Positions 17,001-26,212 of a DNA stretch of 64,000 nucleotides are shown here, one piece after another. How positions within the stretch are numbered: the first letter of the stretch is position 1; every line of letters starts with the position of its first letter. The stretch is taken from positions 97,001 through 161,000 of the forward strand of contig NZ_JAUSRN010000010.1 in NCBI RefSeq assembly GCF_030811855.1, given 5' to 3'. This DNA comes from Variovorax paradoxus (lineage in GTDB: Bacteria > Pseudomonadota > Gammaproteobacteria > Burkholderiales > Burkholderiaceae_C). Position numbers and translations under genes: made by a program. Under the pieces are notes generated by a model. That model saw only the letters and a program-made list of their open reading frames with translations. It did not search any database and was not told the DNA's origin.

Positions 17001-17218
17001 TGCCGCTGGTGCTCGCCTCGGGCGCCGGCTCGGCCAGCCAGCGCGCCATTGGCACGGGTGTGCTGGGCGGCATGGTGACGGGCACAGCGCTGGCGGTGAT
17101 CTTCGTGCCGGTGTTCTTCGTGGTGGTGCGCAGCCTGTTCAAGGGCAGTGCGCGCCAGCATGAAGCCGACAAGCGGCATGCAGAGGCAGCCGGCATCACG
17201 GAAGAAAAAGCAACATGA
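14057..17218 (+). CDS. acrB: RND multidrug efflux pump, HAE1 family (AcrB/MexB type)
   Basis: A 1053-residue inner-membrane drug/proton antiporter. It begins MAKFFIDRPIFAWVIALFIL and has 12 membrane segments and two large periplasmic loops. The proton-relay pair is in VLVIGIVVDDAIVVVENVER (Asp-Asp of TM4), with the partner lysine in LSAKNAILIIEFAKDL (TM10). The length equals that of AcrB. CAGGAG lies upstream of ATG 14057. Its stop overlaps the oprM start as ATGA. Probable substrates are hydrophobic antimicrobials, organic solvents or plant phenolics, by family analogy only. Confidence 0.95.
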   Translation: MAKFFIDRPIFAWVIALFILVMGGVAITQLPISQYPPVAPPAIVINVAYPGASAQTLEDSVLSVVEREMNGSPGLIYMESVAQADGTGTITISFQAGTNPDLAQVDVQNRLSRATPRLPAAVTQQGVRVDKARNNFLLFAMLSSDNPDFPPVALGDYAARNIVPELQRVVGVGQAQLFGTENAMRIWVDPAKLQGFNLSATDVNNAIRAQNAQVSSGSIGDLPNIPGQAIAATVVVNGQLANVEQFKNIILRANTDGSAVRLKDVARVELGGQSYATSARLNGVPAVGIGVQPTPNGNALQSAKAIRAKMTELERFFPPGVKWTIPYDSSRFVQISITEVVKTLLEAVALVFVVMFLFLQNWRYTIIPTIVVPIALLGTFASLLALGFSINVLTMFGMVLVIGIVVDDAIVVVENVERIMSEEGLSPLEATRKAMKQISGAIIGVTVVLISVFVPLAFFAGSTGNIYRQFSAVMVTSIAFSAFMALSLTPALCATLLKPVEAGHHHEKTGFFGWFNRGFTRTAKGYESVVARILRRAARYLIIYVAIIGAVVFTYMRLPSSFLPAEDQGNIIVNVQLPPGATQERSLAVMQQVENFILKQPEVQSMVGVMGFSFSGQGQNAGLAFVTLKDWEERKDPAHSAQALAGRAFGALSGIRDAFIYPLSPPPIPELGNASGFSFRLQDRSGAGHEALINARNQLLGMAGQSKILSQVRPDGLEDAPQLQIDIDRDKANALGVTFDAINATLSTGLGSSYINDFPNRGRLQRVVVQADAPARMQPDDLLRLNASNTQGQPVPLSAFATTKWVKGATQTVRYNGYPAIRISGDAAAGFSTGAAMAEMEKLAAQLPQGFGFEWTGQSREEKLAGSQAIVLYGFAILAVFLCLAALYESWSIPLSVILVVPLGVLGVLLATMLRAYSNDVYFQVGLITIIGLSAKNAILIIEFAKDLQAQGKGIIESALAAAHLRFRPIVMTSLAFGLGVVPLVLASGAGSASQRAIGTGVLGGMVTGTALAVIFVPVFFVVVRSLFKGSARQHEADKRHAEAAGITEEKAT

Positions 17219-18639
17219 CCAAGAAACTGATCCCCACAGCCCTGGCCGCGGCCATGCTGCTGGCCGGCTGCTCGCTGATTCCGACCTACGAGCGCCCCGC
17301 GGCGCCGGTGCCGACCACCTTTCCGGGCGATCCGGCCCAGCCGGCCGGCCCGGCCGCGGCGGCCGTGCCGTGGGAAGACTTCTTTACCGACGCGCGGCTC
17401 AACGGGCTGATCCGCACCGCGCTGGAGAACAACCGCGACCTGCGCGTGTCGGTGCTCAACATCGAACAGGCGCGCGCGCAGTTCCAGGTCCAGCGCTCGT
17501 CGCTGTTCCCGGCGGTCGGCCTCACGGGCAGCGGATCGCGCTCGAGCCCCAACCCCTACCAGGCCTTCGACAGCAGCGCGGGCAGCGTGTCGTCGCAGTA
17601 CAGCGTCAACCTGGGCATCACGGCCTGGGAGATCGACTTCTTCGGCCGCGTCCGCGCGCTGAAGGACCAGGCGCTGGGGCAATACCTGGCCACCGAGGAA
17701 TCGCGCAAGGCCGCGCAGGTGAGCCTGATTGCGGCGGTCGCCACCGGCTGGCTCACGCTGATTGCCGACGACGAGCTGCTCGAGCTCACGCGCCAGACGC
17801 TGGGCACGCGCGAAGAATCGGTGCGCCTGACCAAGATGCGCTTCGACAACGGCGTTTCGTCCGAGCTCGACTTCCAGGCCGCCAATTCGCTCGCCGAAAC
17901 CGCGCGCGCCTCTTATGCGCAGCAGCAGCGCACGCGCATGCAGGACGAGAACGCGCTGGCCCTGCTGCTGGGCGCGCCGGTTCCGGCCAGCGCCACGGCG
18001 GGCGGGGTCAAGGGCCTGGACAGCGTGCAGCCGATGCCCGACGTGCCGGCCGGCCTGCCGTCCGACCTGCTGGCCGAGCGGCCCGACATCCGCGCCGCCG
18101 AGCAGCAGCTCATTGCGGCCAACGCCAACATCGGCGCGGCGCGCGCCAACTTCTTTCCGCGCGTGTCGCTGACCACCACCCTGGGCACCGCGAGCAGCGA
18201 GTTCTCGGGCCTGTTCGACAGCGGGTCCAAGGCCTGGTCGTTCGCGCCGTCGGTCACGCTGCCGATCTTCGACGCGGGCCGCAACCGGGCCACGCTCGAC
18301 TCGGCCAAGGCCGGGCGCGAGATTGCCGTGGCGCAGTACGAGAAGTCGATCCAAACCGCGTTCCGCGAAGTGGCCGACGCCCTGGCCGGCCGCGCCACGC
18401 TGGGCGAGCAGGTGCGTGCGCAGCGCGCGCAGGCCGAGGCGGAGTCGGTGCGCTTCCGGCTTTCCGACATGCGCTACCGCAACGGCATTGCGAGCGCGCT
18501 CGACCTGCTCGATGCGCAGCGTTCGCTCTATACGGCGCAGCAATCGGCGGTGACCACGCGGCTCTTGCAGCTCCAAAACCAGGTCACGCTCTACAAGACG
18601 CTGGGCGGCGGCTGGGCTACTAAAGACGGCAAGGGCTGA
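17215..18639 (+). CDS. oprM: RND efflux outer-membrane lipoprotein (OprM/NodT family)
   Basis: A 474-residue TolC-type outer-membrane channel. The lipobox LLAGC follows a short signal peptide, then SLIPTYERPAAPVPTTFPGD. Two OEP repeats are present. Family landmarks are WEDFFTDARLNGLIRTALENNRDL near the N-terminus, ITAWEIDFFGRVRALKDQAL, and in the second half LAERPDIRAAEQQLIAANANIGAARANFFP. It completes the tripartite pump with AcrA and AcrB and ends the operon, followed by a strong hairpin. Confidence 0.93.
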   Translation: MTKKLIPTALAAAMLLAGCSLIPTYERPAAPVPTTFPGDPAQPAGPAAAAVPWEDFFTDARLNGLIRTALENNRDLRVSVLNIEQARAQFQVQRSSLFPAVGLTGSGSRSSPNPYQAFDSSAGSVSSQYSVNLGITAWEIDFFGRVRALKDQALGQYLATEESRKAAQVSLIAAVATGWLTLIADDELLELTRQTLGTREESVRLTKMRFDNGVSSELDFQAANSLAETARASYAQQQRTRMQDENALALLLGAPVPASATAGGVKGLDSVQPMPDVPAGLPSDLLAERPDIRAAEQQLIAANANIGAARANFFPRVSLTTTLGTASSEFSGLFDSGSKAWSFAPSVTLPIFDAGRNRATLDSAKAGREIAVAQYEKSIQTAFREVADALAGRATLGEQVRAQRAQAEAESVRFRLSDMRYRNGIASALDLLDAQRSLYTAQQSAVTTRLLQLQNQVTLYKTLGGGWATKDGKG

Positions 18640-18664
18640 GGCTTTCGCGCGACGGCCCCGGGTA

Positions 18665-18692
18665 GGCCTTCCGTCCTTTGGACGGAGGGCCT
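18665..18692 (+). terminator. Terminator-like hairpin after the efflux operon
   Basis: GGCCTTCCGTCC-TTT-GGACGGAGGGCC forms a long GC stem, followed by TCTCT. It is 26 bp past the oprM stop. The T-tract is weak, so termination efficiency is uncertain. Confidence 0.65.
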
Positions 18693-18695
18693 CTC

Positions 18696-18701
18696 TATAA
18701 T
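18696..18701 (+). promoter_or_regulatory. Candidate -10 box for the cytochrome gene
   Basis: A perfect TATAAT 54 bp before the cytochrome start. No -35 element stands at 16-18 bp; TTGGAC at 18678 is only 12 bp away and lies inside the hairpin. Treat as tentative. Confidence 0.45.
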
Positions 18702-18754
18702 CGCCGGTTGATTCGAAAAAGCCCCCCGACGAGCCCCCGTTATTGAGGACGCCA

Positions 18755-19384
18755 ATGAGCGCAGACCCGCATTACCAGGCCAAAGAAGAAGCCCACTCCG
18801 GCCCGATCAAGAACCCGAGGCAACTGCTGCTCGCGGTATTTTTCTCTTTCGTTGTTCCCATTCTGATCATCGTGGGCCTTGTGGCCTATGTGGTTTCCGG
18901 CAATAAGCCCGCAGGCACCGCCGAGGGCGACAACATGGCGCTCTACGGCGTTTCCAAGGATGCGCGCGACCGCGAAGTGGCCGAGCGGCTCAAGAAGGTC
19001 GGTGCCATCGAGATCCGCGATGCCAACCGTCCGCTCGCAGCCGGCGAGGCCGTTTTCAAGGCGCAATGCGTGGCCTGCCACGGCTCGCCCGGCATTCCCG
19101 GCGCACCCCACCTGAACGACGCCGCAGCCTGGGGCCCGCGCATCGGCCAGGGCTACGAAACGCTGCTCGACCATGCGCTGCATGGCAAGGGCGCCATGCC
19201 GGCACAGGGCGGCGGCGACTTCGAAGACCTCGAAATCGGCCGTGCCGTGGTCTACATGGCCAACGCCGGCGGCGCCAAGTTCCCAGTGCCCGATCGTCCA
19301 GCAGCAGCAGCAGCGGGGGCAGCAGCAGCCCCGGCCGAAGGCGCTGCCTCGGCAGCCGCACCGGCTGCCAGCGCAAGCAAGTAA
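18755..19384 (+). CDS. Membrane-anchored cytochrome c (c5 type)
   Basis: A 209-residue monohaem c-type cytochrome. A membrane anchor lies at about residues 23-47, so the haem domain is periplasmic. The haem site is CVACH (Cys105, Cys108, His109) with probable axial Met148 in HGKGAMPAQGG; these fit cytochrome c5/CycB. The C-terminus ends in an Ala/Pro-rich tail. ATG 18755 follows TTGAGGAC. Probably shuttles electrons to a terminal oxidase. Monocistronic, closed by a strong terminator. Confidence 0.88.
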   Translation: MSADPHYQAKEEAHSGPIKNPRQLLLAVFFSFVVPILIIVGLVAYVVSGNKPAGTAEGDNMALYGVSKDARDREVAERLKKVGAIEIRDANRPLAAGEAVFKAQCVACHGSPGIPGAPHLNDAAAWGPRIGQGYETLLDHALHGKGAMPAQGGGDFEDLEIGRAVVYMANAGGAKFPVPDRPAAAAAGAAAAPAEGAASAAAPAASASK

Positions 19385-19401
19385 GCACTTCGCTACCAAT
19401 A

Positions 19402-19431
19402 AAAAAAAGCCGGCTTCGAGCCGGCTTTTTT
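19402..19431. terminator. Bidirectional intrinsic terminator
   Basis: AAAAAAGCCGGCT-TCG-AGCCGGCTTTTTT: a perfect stem flanked by A and T runs, between the convergent cytochrome gene and the following minus-strand gene. Confidence 0.9.
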
Positions 19432-19456
19432 CATGGGCGACGCAAAGTCGCGGCGG

Positions 19457-20005
19457 CTACTTCGCCATTGCTGCGAGCCTGCGCGCCGCCGGGCTCAACA
19501 CGTGGCCGAAGCGCTGCGGCAAGTCGCCCGCGCGCACCGCATCGGGCGTCCACAAGCCCTGCTCCACGGCCTCGGCGGCCAGTGCCACGTCCTGCGTATG
19601 GACCAGCCCAAGACCGAGCGGCGTGGCAAGGTAGAGCCGGCCCAGCTCATCAAGCAGGCAGGCCGAGATGGCATCGACAGGCTGCCCGGTGTGGGCCGTG
19701 ACGGGAAAGTCCTTGTCGTCGGCAATGCGCCAGACGAAAGGCGCGGCCTCCAGTTCAACGTAGACGCGCTGCGGGCCGTTCTGGAAGAACCACTGGCCTT
19801 CTGCGTCGCGGTCGTAGTTGCGCTGGATGAAGTCGATCAGCTTTTCGTGCCGCAGCATCGAACCCTTGGCGGTGGTGAAGGGCCCTTGCGACTGCGTGCG
19901 GTCGTCGCGCATGTACCAGTTGCCGCGCGCATCGAGGCCCAGCCAGCCGTAGCAGTGCGGCACGTTGGGCCACTTGGCAAGTGCCTGTTTGACGATGTCG
20001 TCCAT
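19457..20005 (-). CDS. Conserved uncharacterised protein (DUF family, Burkholderiales)
   Basis: A 182-residue soluble protein beginning MDDIVKQALAKWPNVPHCYGW and continuing GLDARGNWYMRDDRTQ, then KLIDFIQRNYDRDAEGQWFF and a C-terminal GHVLSPAARRL segment. No signal peptide or membrane span. I recognise it as a conserved betaproteobacterial family without a known role; I cannot name the DUF number with certainty. ATG 20005 is the first codon giving this N-terminus. Only 4 bp separate it from the hydrolase gene upstream, so the two are probably co-transcribed. Confidence 0.72.
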   Translation of the reverse strand: MDDIVKQALAKWPNVPHCYGWLGLDARGNWYMRDDRTQSQGPFTTAKGSMLRHEKLIDFIQRNYDRDAEGQWFFQNGPQRVYVELEAAPFVWRIADDKDFPVTAHTGQPVDAISACLLDELGRLYLATPLGLGLVHTQDVALAAEAVEQGLWTPDAVRAGDLPQRFGHVLSPAARRLAAMAK

Positions 20006-20009
20006 GCAG

Positions 20010-21062
20010 CTATTTTGCGCGTCCGCGCGGCGAAATGGGGGCTGCAAACTGGCTGAGCCAGCCGCCCACTCGCTCCGGCATGCCGCGCACGTGCCCGGGC
20101 GGCACCCCGAGCGGAAAACCCACGTGGCCGCCGTGCGCGGGTTGCCACAGCGTGACGTATGGGCCGACCTCGCCGGGGCCGGGCAGGCTGCTGGCCGGAA
20201 TGAATGGATCGTTGAGCGCATTCACCACCAGCGTGGGCACGCGGATCGCGCGGAGGTGGGGCTTGGATGAGCCCCGCTCCCAGTAGTCGTCGGTGTTGCG
20301 AAAGCCGTGCAGGGGCGCGGTGAACACGTCGTCGAAGGCGTAGAGATCCCTTGCCGCAAGCAGCCGCTCGCGGTCGAACAGCCCGGGAAACTGCGCCAGC
20401 TTGGCAAGCGCCTTGGGCTTCATGGTCGAGAGGAACATTCGCGTGTAGACCAGCCGGTTGAAGCCGCGGCCGATGGCCTGGCCGCCGGCGGTCAGGTCGA
20501 CCGGCGCAGATATCGAAGCCACCGCATCGACCAAGGCCCGGGCCGTCTCGCCGGCCTCGCAGGCCCAGCGCAGCAGCGCGTTGCCGCCGAGCGAGACGCC
20601 CGCCGCCAGCACCGGGCCGCCGCCGCGCAGCGCATGCTGGCCGTGCATGCGCCGCAGGATCCAGCCAATCTCTTCATAGTCGCCCGAGTGGTAGGCCCGC
20701 GGCGCCAGGTTCATCTCGCCGCTGCAGCCCCTGAAATGCGGCACCGCAAAGGCCATGCCGCGCTCGGCCGCAAAGGCCGCGAATGCCTCCGCATAGTGGC
20801 TGCGGGAGGAGCCCTCCAGCCCGTGGAACAGCACCAGCAGCGGCTGCGGGCCAGGCAAAGGCGCGTCGACGAAATCGACGTCGATGAAGTCGCCGTCGGG
20901 CGCGGTCCAGCGCTCGCGCCGGTACAGGGGCGCCGGCCCGTCGAAACGGCGGGCATACAGCGCCGGCCAGATGGTCTGCAGGTTGCCGCCCGGCAGCCAT
21001 CGGGGCGCCATGTAGCCCATGGACGAGTTCATGGAGGGTGAAGGAGGCGGGTCGGCTGGCAT
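20010..21062 (-). CDS. YheT-type alpha/beta hydrolase
   Basis: About 350 residues of the YheT/EMB8 alpha/beta-hydrolase family. Landmarks: APRWLPGGNLQTIWPAL, LVLFHGLEGSSRSHYA (oxyanion region), VPHFRGCSGEMN, the nucleophile elbow GVSLGGNALLRW (Ser), LVVNALNDPFIP (Asp region) and HGGHVGFP (catalytic His). Substrate unknown, probably a carboxylic ester. The ATG at 21062 lies 5 bases after the preceding gene's stop, suggesting reinitiation; ATG 21032 (MNSSMGYMAPRW) is a reasonable alternative. Neither has a good RBS. Confidence 0.85.
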   Translation of the reverse strand: MPADPPPSPSMNSSMGYMAPRWLPGGNLQTIWPALYARRFDGPAPLYRRERWTAPDGDFIDVDFVDAPLPGPQPLLVLFHGLEGSSRSHYAEAFAAFAAERGMAFAVPHFRGCSGEMNLAPRAYHSGDYEEIGWILRRMHGQHALRGGGPVLAAGVSLGGNALLRWACEAGETARALVDAVASISAPVDLTAGGQAIGRGFNRLVYTRMFLSTMKPKALAKLAQFPGLFDRERLLAARDLYAFDDVFTAPLHGFRNTDDYWERGSSKPHLRAIRVPTLVVNALNDPFIPASSLPGPGEVGPYVTLWQPAHGGHVGFPLGVPPGHVRGMPERVGGWLSQFAAPISPRGRAK

Positions 21063-21067
21063 CGCGA

Positions 21068-21520
21068 TCAGTGCAGGGTCTGGGGTGGATCGTTCGATTC
21101 GCTGGGCTCGCGTGCGCTGCCCGGGCTCGCATGGTGGGCCACCAGGCGCCAGCCTTCCACGGTCTTGTGATAGACGTTGGTGGCCAGCACGAAGGCATGT
21201 TTGGGCCCTTCGGCGGTGAGCACCTCGATGCGTTCGAGCACGTTGTGCACGGCGCTCGCGAGCGACTCGATCTTGCGCACGCGCGCCGGCGTCGCATGGA
21301 TGGCGCCGTTGCCGAACATCTGCTCGAAAGCCGCTCGGATGGCCGTGGTTCCCACCAGCCGCGGGCCGCCCGGATGGACGCAGAACACCTCGTCCTCGTC
21401 GGCCCAGCAGGCCATCAGTGCATCGATGTCGCCGCGCTGCAGCGCTTCGTAAAAGGCCGTTTCGATGTCGTCGGCAGTGCCGCCGATGGCCGCGGCGGCG
21501 CGGAGTGGGGTCTTGGGCAT
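21068..21520 (-). CDS. SnoaL-like / NTF2-fold protein
   Basis: A 150-residue protein of the NTF2-like superfamily (SnoaL/YybH type). It shows the helix TADDIETAFYEALQRGDID, ALMACWADEDEVFCVHPGG, LVGTTAIRAAFEQMF and a final strand GWRLVAHHASP. These folds serve as small hydrolases, isomerases or binding modules; no catalytic set is decisive. First gene of a three-gene minus-strand unit with the YheT hydrolase and the conserved unknown protein. Confidence 0.75.
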   Translation of the reverse strand: MPKTPLRAAAAIGGTADDIETAFYEALQRGDIDALMACWADEDEVFCVHPGGPRLVGTTAIRAAFEQMFGNGAIHATPARVRKIESLASAVHNVLERIEVLTAEGPKHAFVLATNVYHKTVEGWRLVAHHASPGSAREPSESNDPPQTLH

Positions 21521-21618
21521 ATCGTGATTTTGCCGCGCGTTCCACCGATGAGAAGCCGCACCGCTTTGGTCCGCTGCGCACCGCGCTGCCGCGCGCGGCG
21601 CAATTCACTTGCTCCACT

Positions 21619-21636
21619 TTGGACCAAATGGTCAAA
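21619..21636 (+). promoter_or_regulatory. RutR-like operator upstream of rutA
   Basis: TTGGACCAAATGGTCAAA contains GACCA-AA-TGGTC with outer TT...AA, close to the E. coli RutR consensus TTGACCA-NN-TGGTCAA. It lies about 52 bp upstream of the sigma-54 promoter. A matching element sits before the second operon at 27052. Confidence 0.75.
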
Positions 21637-21687
21637 CAAAAACATCTCTAAACATTCAAGTCATTGATTCAAAACGACTTTTTTCTT

Positions 21688-21703
21688 TGGCACGGGCTAT
21701 GCA
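21688..21703 (+). promoter_or_regulatory. Sigma-54 (-24/-12) promoter of rutABCDEF
   Basis: TGGCACGGGCTATGCA matches TGGCAC-N5-TTGCA with one mismatch, and the GG and GC dinucleotides are 12 bp apart as RpoN requires. It is 35 bp before the rutA ATG. In E. coli the rut operon is part of the NtrC nitrogen-limitation response, so this fits. Confidence 0.8.
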
Positions 21704-21737
21704 TAGGGCTCCGGGAACTCGCAACAGGAGCTTTTGC

Positions 21738-22850
21738 ATGAACGTCGGCATCTTCATTCCCATCGGCAACAACGGCTGGCTGCTCTCCGAAAACGCGCCG
21801 CAGTACAAGCCGAGTTTCGAACTCAACAAGGAGATCACGCTGACGGCCGAGCGCTACGGTGTGGACTTCGTACTGTCGATGATCAAGCTGCGCGGCTTTG
21901 GCGGCAAGACCGAGTTCTGGGACCACAACCTCGAGTCGTTCACGCTCATGGCCGGGCTCGCGGCCGTGACCACGAAGATCAAGCTCTTTGCCACCGCCGC
22001 CTCGCTGGTGATGCCGCCGGCCATTGTCGCGCGCATGGCGTCGACCATCGATTCGATCTCCAACGGCCGCTTTGGCCTCAACCTAGTCACCGGCTGGCAG
22101 CGGCCCGAGTATTCGCAGATGGGCATGTGGCCCGGCGACCAGTTCTTCGGCACGCGCTACCAATACCTTTCGGAATACATCCAGGTGCTGCGCGACCTGT
22201 GGGGCACCGGCCGGTCGGACTTCAAGGGCGCGCACTTCCAGATGGACGACTGCCGCCTGAGCCCGCAACCGAAGGCCGACATGAAGGTGATCTGCGCGGG
22301 CCAGAGCGACGCCGGCATGGACTTTTCCGCGAAGTACGCCGACTACAACTTCTGCTTCGGCAAAGGCGTGAACACGCCCAAGGCCTTTGCGCCCGCGGCC
22401 GAGAAGCTCATCGAGGCCACCCGCAAGACCGGCCGCCACGTCACAACCTATGTGTTGGTGATGGTGATTGCCGACGAAACCGACGACGCCGCACGCGCCA
22501 AGTGGGAGCACTACAAGGCCGGCGCCGACCACGAGGCCATTGCGTGGCTGGGCCAGCAGGGCGCCGCTGACACCAAGTCGGGCGCCGACACCAACGTGCG
22601 CCAGATGGCCGACCCGACCTCGGCCGTCAACATCAACATGGGCACGCTGGTGGGCTCCTATGCCACCGTGGCGGGCCTGCTCGACGAGATGGCCGAGGTG
22701 CCGGGCACCGAAGGCGTGCTGCTCACTTTCGACGACTTCGTGCAGGGAGTGCAAGCCTTTGGCGAGCGCATACAGCCGCTGATGAAGAGCCGCGCGCATG
22801 TGCAGAGCCCAGTGCCATCGCAGGCCGAACCCGAGCGCCTTGCGGCCTGA
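21738..22850 (+). CDS. rutA: Pyrimidine oxygenase RutA
   Basis: A 370-residue flavin-dependent monooxygenase of the bacterial luciferase fold. RutA opens the uracil ring with FMNH2 and O2 to give ureidoacrylate/peroxyureidoacrylate. Diagnostic stretches are [74 protein letters not shown] and the C-terminal [22 protein letters not shown] 21738 has CAGGAG at seven bases. First gene of rutABCDEF. Confidence 0.96.
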   Translation: MNVGIFIPIGNNGWLLSENAPQYKPSFELNKEITLTAERYGVDFVLSMIKLRGFGGKTEFWDHNLESFTLMAGLAAVTTKIKLFATAASLVMPPAIVARMASTIDSISNGRFGLNLVTGWQRPEYSQMGMWPGDQFFGTRYQYLSEYIQVLRDLWGTGRSDFKGAHFQMDDCRLSPQPKADMKVICAGQSDAGMDFSAKYADYNFCFGKGVNTPKAFAPAAEKLIEATRKTGRHVTTYVLVMVIADETDDAARAKWEHYKAGADHEAIAWLGQQGAADTKSGADTNVRQMADPTSAVNINMGTLVGSYATVAGLLDEMAEVPGTEGVLLTFDDFVQGVQAFGERIQPLMKSRAHVQSPVPSQAEPERLAA

Positions 22851-22861
22851 AGGAGAAGCGC

Positions 22862-23653
<792 letters not shown>

Positions 23654-23676
23654 TTTTTTTCAAAGGAGCCCATCCC

Positions 23677-24069
23677 ATGCCCAAGCAAGCCATCATCCCG
23701 GCCGGAACCACCACGCCGATCGCCCCGTTCGTGCCCGGCACCATGGCCGACGGCATCGTCTACGTGTCCGGCACGCTGCCCTTCGACAAGGACAACAACG
23801 TGGTCCACGTGGGCGACGCCTCCGCGCAGACGCGCCACGTGCTCGAGACGATCCAGAACGTGATCAGGACGGCCGGCGGCACCATGGACGACGTCACGTT
23901 CAACATGATCATGATCAAGGACTGGGCCGACTACGCGAAGATCAACACGGTGTACGCGGAGTTCTTTCCGGGCACCAAGCCCGCGCGCTACTGCATCCAG
24001 TGCGGCCTGGTCAAGCCAGATGCGCTGGTCGAGATCGCCTCGATCGCCCACGTCGGCAACAAGGCCTGA
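23677..24069 (+). CDS. rutC: RidA-family aminoacrylate deaminase RutC
   Basis: A 130-residue Rid-family protein, thought to speed conversion of 3-aminoacrylate to malonate semialdehyde. Landmarks: [45 protein letters not shown]-like [18 protein letters not shown] and the C-terminal [18 protein letters not shown] precedes ATG 23677. Position 3 of the rut operon supports RutC rather than a housekeeping RidA. Confidence 0.93.
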   Translation: MPKQAIIPAGTTTPIAPFVPGTMADGIVYVSGTLPFDKDNNVVHVGDASAQTRHVLETIQNVIRTAGGTMDDVTFNMIMIKDWADYAKINTVYAEFFPGTKPARYCIQCGLVKPDALVEIASIAHVGNKA

Positions 24070-24071
24070 GC

Positions 24072-24872
24072 ATGCCGCTGCACTACGAAGTGCACGGTCC
24101 GGCCGATGGCGAGGCGGTGCTGCTGTCGTCGGGGCTCGGCGGATCGGCCGCCTTCTGGCAACCGCAGATTGGCGCGCTGGTCGAAGCGGGCCATCGCGTG
24201 ATTGCGTACGACCAGCGCGGAACGGGCCGCAGCCCAGCCGCGCTGGACGCGGGCTACGCCATTGCCGACATGGCACGAGACGTAGTGCGGATCCTCGACG
24301 CCACGTCGACGCCGCGCTGCCACCTGGTGGGCCATGCGCTGGGCGGGCTCGTGGGCCTGCAGCTTGCGCTCGACGAGCCCTCGCGCGTGGCCAGCCTGGT
24401 CCTGGTCAATGCATGGTCCAAGCCCAACCCGCATTCGGCGCGCTGCTTCGATGCGCGGCTTGCGCTGCTCGATGCCTGCGGCCCGCGTGCCTATGTCGAA
24501 GCGCAACCGATCTTCTTGTACCCCGCGGCCTGGTGCGCGGAACATGCAGAGCGCGTGGCCGACGAGGTCGACCATGCCTTCGCGCATTTTCCGGGCGTTG
24601 CCAACATGCGTGCGCGCATTGCCGCGCTGCGCGCGTTCGACATCGATGCGCAGCTTGGCGACATCACCGCACCTACGCTGGTGGCCGCCGCCATGGACGA
24701 CGCACTGGTGCCATGGACCTGCTCCCAGCACCTGGCCGATGGCCTGCACGACGTGACGCTCCACTTCATGCCGCACGGTGGCCATGCGCACAGCGTGACC
24801 GAGGCCGACGCCTTCAACCGCAGCCTGCTCGACTTTCTTTCCCGGGTCAGCGCACCCGGCGTACTCGCATGA
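24072..24872 (+). CDS. rutD: Alpha/beta hydrolase RutD
   Basis: A 266-residue alpha/beta hydrolase, proposed to speed aminoacrylate/carbamate hydrolysis. It has the [16 protein letters not shown] oxyanion loop, [11 protein letters not shown] and [17 protein letters not shown], where Ala replaces the usual serine nucleophile: the elbow reads G-H-A-L-G, as is typical of Rut[13 protein letters not shown] and [15 protein letters not shown] end the protein. It starts 2 bases after rutC and overlaps rutE by ATGA. Confidence 0.92.
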   Translation: MPLHYEVHGPADGEAVLLSSGLGGSAAFWQPQIGALVEAGHRVIAYDQRGTGRSPAALDAGYAIADMARDVVRILDATSTPRCHLVGHALGGLVGLQLALDEPSRVASLVLVNAWSKPNPHSARCFDARLALLDACGPRAYVEAQPIFLYPAAWCAEHAERVADEVDHAFAHFPGVANMRARIAALRAFDIDAQLGDITAPTLVAAAMDDALVPWTCSQHLADGLHDVTLHFMPHGGHAHSVTEADAFNRSLLDFLSRVSAPGVLA

Positions 24873-25465
24873 CCAACGCAATCGCTCTCGACGACGCCGC
24901 ACTGGCGCTTCTCTTTACCGAGGCACGCAGCCACAACGGCTGGACCACCGAGCCCGTCACCGACGCGCACATCCGCCAGATCTATGCGCTCGCATGCATG
25001 GGGCCGACGTCGGCCAACTGCTCGCCCGCTCGCTTCGTGTTCGTTCGCACGCCCGAAGGCAAGCAGCTTCTCGCGCCCGCGCTTTCCAAGGGCAACCTCG
25101 ACAAGACCATGACGGCGCCCGTCACCGTGATTGCCGCGTGGGACCGCAAGTTCTACGACAAGCTGCCCACGCTGTTCCCGCATGCCGATGCGCGCAGCTG
25201 GTTCACCGGCAGCCCCGAGGCCGCGCACGAAACCGCCTTTCGCAATGCCAGCCTGCAGGCAGGCTACCTGCTGCTCGCCGCGCGCGCCGTGGGGCTCGAT
25301 GCGGGGCCGATGTCGGGCTTCGACAAGGCCAAGGTCGACGCCGCGTTCTTCGAGGGCACCGACTGGACCACCAACTTCCTGATCAACCTCGGGCACGGCG
25401 ATGCGGCCAAGGTGTTCGGCCGCCTGCCGCGCCTGGCCTTCGACGAAGCCTGCCTGCTCGCCTGA
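24869..25465 (+). CDS. rutE: Malonic semialdehyde reductase RutE
   Basis: A 198-residue nitroreductase-fold flavoprotein that reduces toxic malonate semialdehyde to 3-hydroxypropionate. Family landmarks: [34 protein letters not shown] (FMN binding), [27 protein letters not shown] and a final FLINLGHGD. It overlaps rutD by 4 bp, so it is translationally coupled. Confidence 0.94.
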   Translation: MTNAIALDDAALALLFTEARSHNGWTTEPVTDAHIRQIYALACMGPTSANCSPARFVFVRTPEGKQLLAPALSKGNLDKTMTAPVTVIAAWDRKFYDKLPTLFPHADARSWFTGSPEAAHETAFRNASLQAGYLLLAARAVGLDAGPMSGFDKAKVDAAFFEGTDWTTNFLINLGHGDAAKVFGRLPRLAFDEACLLA

Positions 25466-25486
25466 CGCCCACGGGAGTTTCTTCTC

Positions 25487-26029
25487 ATGCTGCTGAACGC
25501 AATGGCTTCCAACAACGTCGCGCCGGCCGGCGCGCCGCATGCGCTGCCCAAGGCCGACTACCGCAATGCGATGGCGCGGCTGGGTGCCGCCGTCAACATC
25601 ATCACCACCGACGGTCCGGCCGGCCGCGCCGGCTTCACGGCCTCGGCCGTGTGCAGCGTGACCGACGAGCCGCCAATGCTGCTGGTGTGCCTGAACCGTT
25701 CGGCCTCGGTGTACCCCGCGTTCACGGCCAACGGCGTGCTCTGCGTGAACGTACTGGCGGCGGGGCATCAGGCGCTCTCTGGCCTGTTCGGCGGCAAGAC
25801 GCCGATGGACGAGCGCTTTGCCGCCGCACGGTGGAGTCGCAAGGCCACCGGCTCGCCAGTGTTAGATGACGCTGCCGCCTCGTTCGACTGCCGCGTGGTG
25901 CGCGCCACCAGCGCGGGCACGCACGATGTGCTGTTCTGCGAAGCGCTGGCAATTGCGATCGGCGGAGCGGCGCAGAGCCTCATCTACTTCGATCGCCGCT
26001 ATCACGAGATCGCAGCGCCGCCGCACTGA
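25487..26029 (+). CDS. rutF: Flavin reductase RutF
   Basis: A 180-residue NADH:FMN oxidoreductase that supplies FMNH2 to RutA. It shows [64 protein letters not shown] and the C-terminal [16 protein letters not shown] lies nine bases before ATG 25487; ATG 25499 is an alternative. Last gene of the operon; rutG (uracil permease) does not follow. A repeat-rich intergenic region comes next. Confidence 0.93.
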   Translation: MLLNAMASNNVAPAGAPHALPKADYRNAMARLGAAVNIITTDGPAGRAGFTASAVCSVTDEPPMLLVCLNRSASVYPAFTANGVLCVNVLAAGHQALSGLFGGKTPMDERFAAARWSRKATGSPVLDDAAASFDCRVVRATSAGTHDVLFCEALAIAIGGAAQSLIYFDRRYHEIAAPPH

Positions 26030-26040
26030 CCTCTCTTGTC

Positions 26041-26150
26041 CCCTCTCCCTCTGGGAGAGGGTCAGGGTGAGGGCAGCGGCCTCAGCAAGCGCGCCGCATC
26101 TTCCAACGCCGCTGGCCCTCACCCCAGCCCTCTCCCAGAGGGAGAGGGAG
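26041..26150. repeat. REP-like inverted repeat pair (R1)
   Basis: Two copies of a CCCTCTCCCTCTGGGAGAGGG palindrome with CAGGGTGAGGGC tails, in opposite orientation, about 40 bp apart. The whole can form a large stem between convergent rutF and rutR and may end transcription from both. The same family recurs at 36.9, 37.0, 41, 43.1 and 48.9 kb. Confidence 0.85.
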
Positions 26151-26165
26151 CAAGTCCGCAACCCC

Positions 26166-26210
26166 GGCGCCGCCGCACTGAGCCTTCTTGTCCCGGAGGG
26201 AGCAAGTCCG
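26166..26210. repeat. Degenerate second copy of the rutF 3' end
   Basis: CGCCGCCGCACTGA...CTTCTTGTCCC here repeats the last codons and stop of rutF (26012-26041), and GGAGGGAGCAAGTCCG repeats 26144-26160. The palindromic core between is missing, so it looks like a tandem duplicate that lost its REP centre. Confidence 0.6.
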
Positions 26211-26212
26211 CC

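Noticed and set aside
18678-18701. TTGGAC / TATAAT as a full sigma-70 promoter
   Set aside because: The spacer is only 12 bp and TTGGAC is part of a terminator stem; only the -10 was kept, as tentative.
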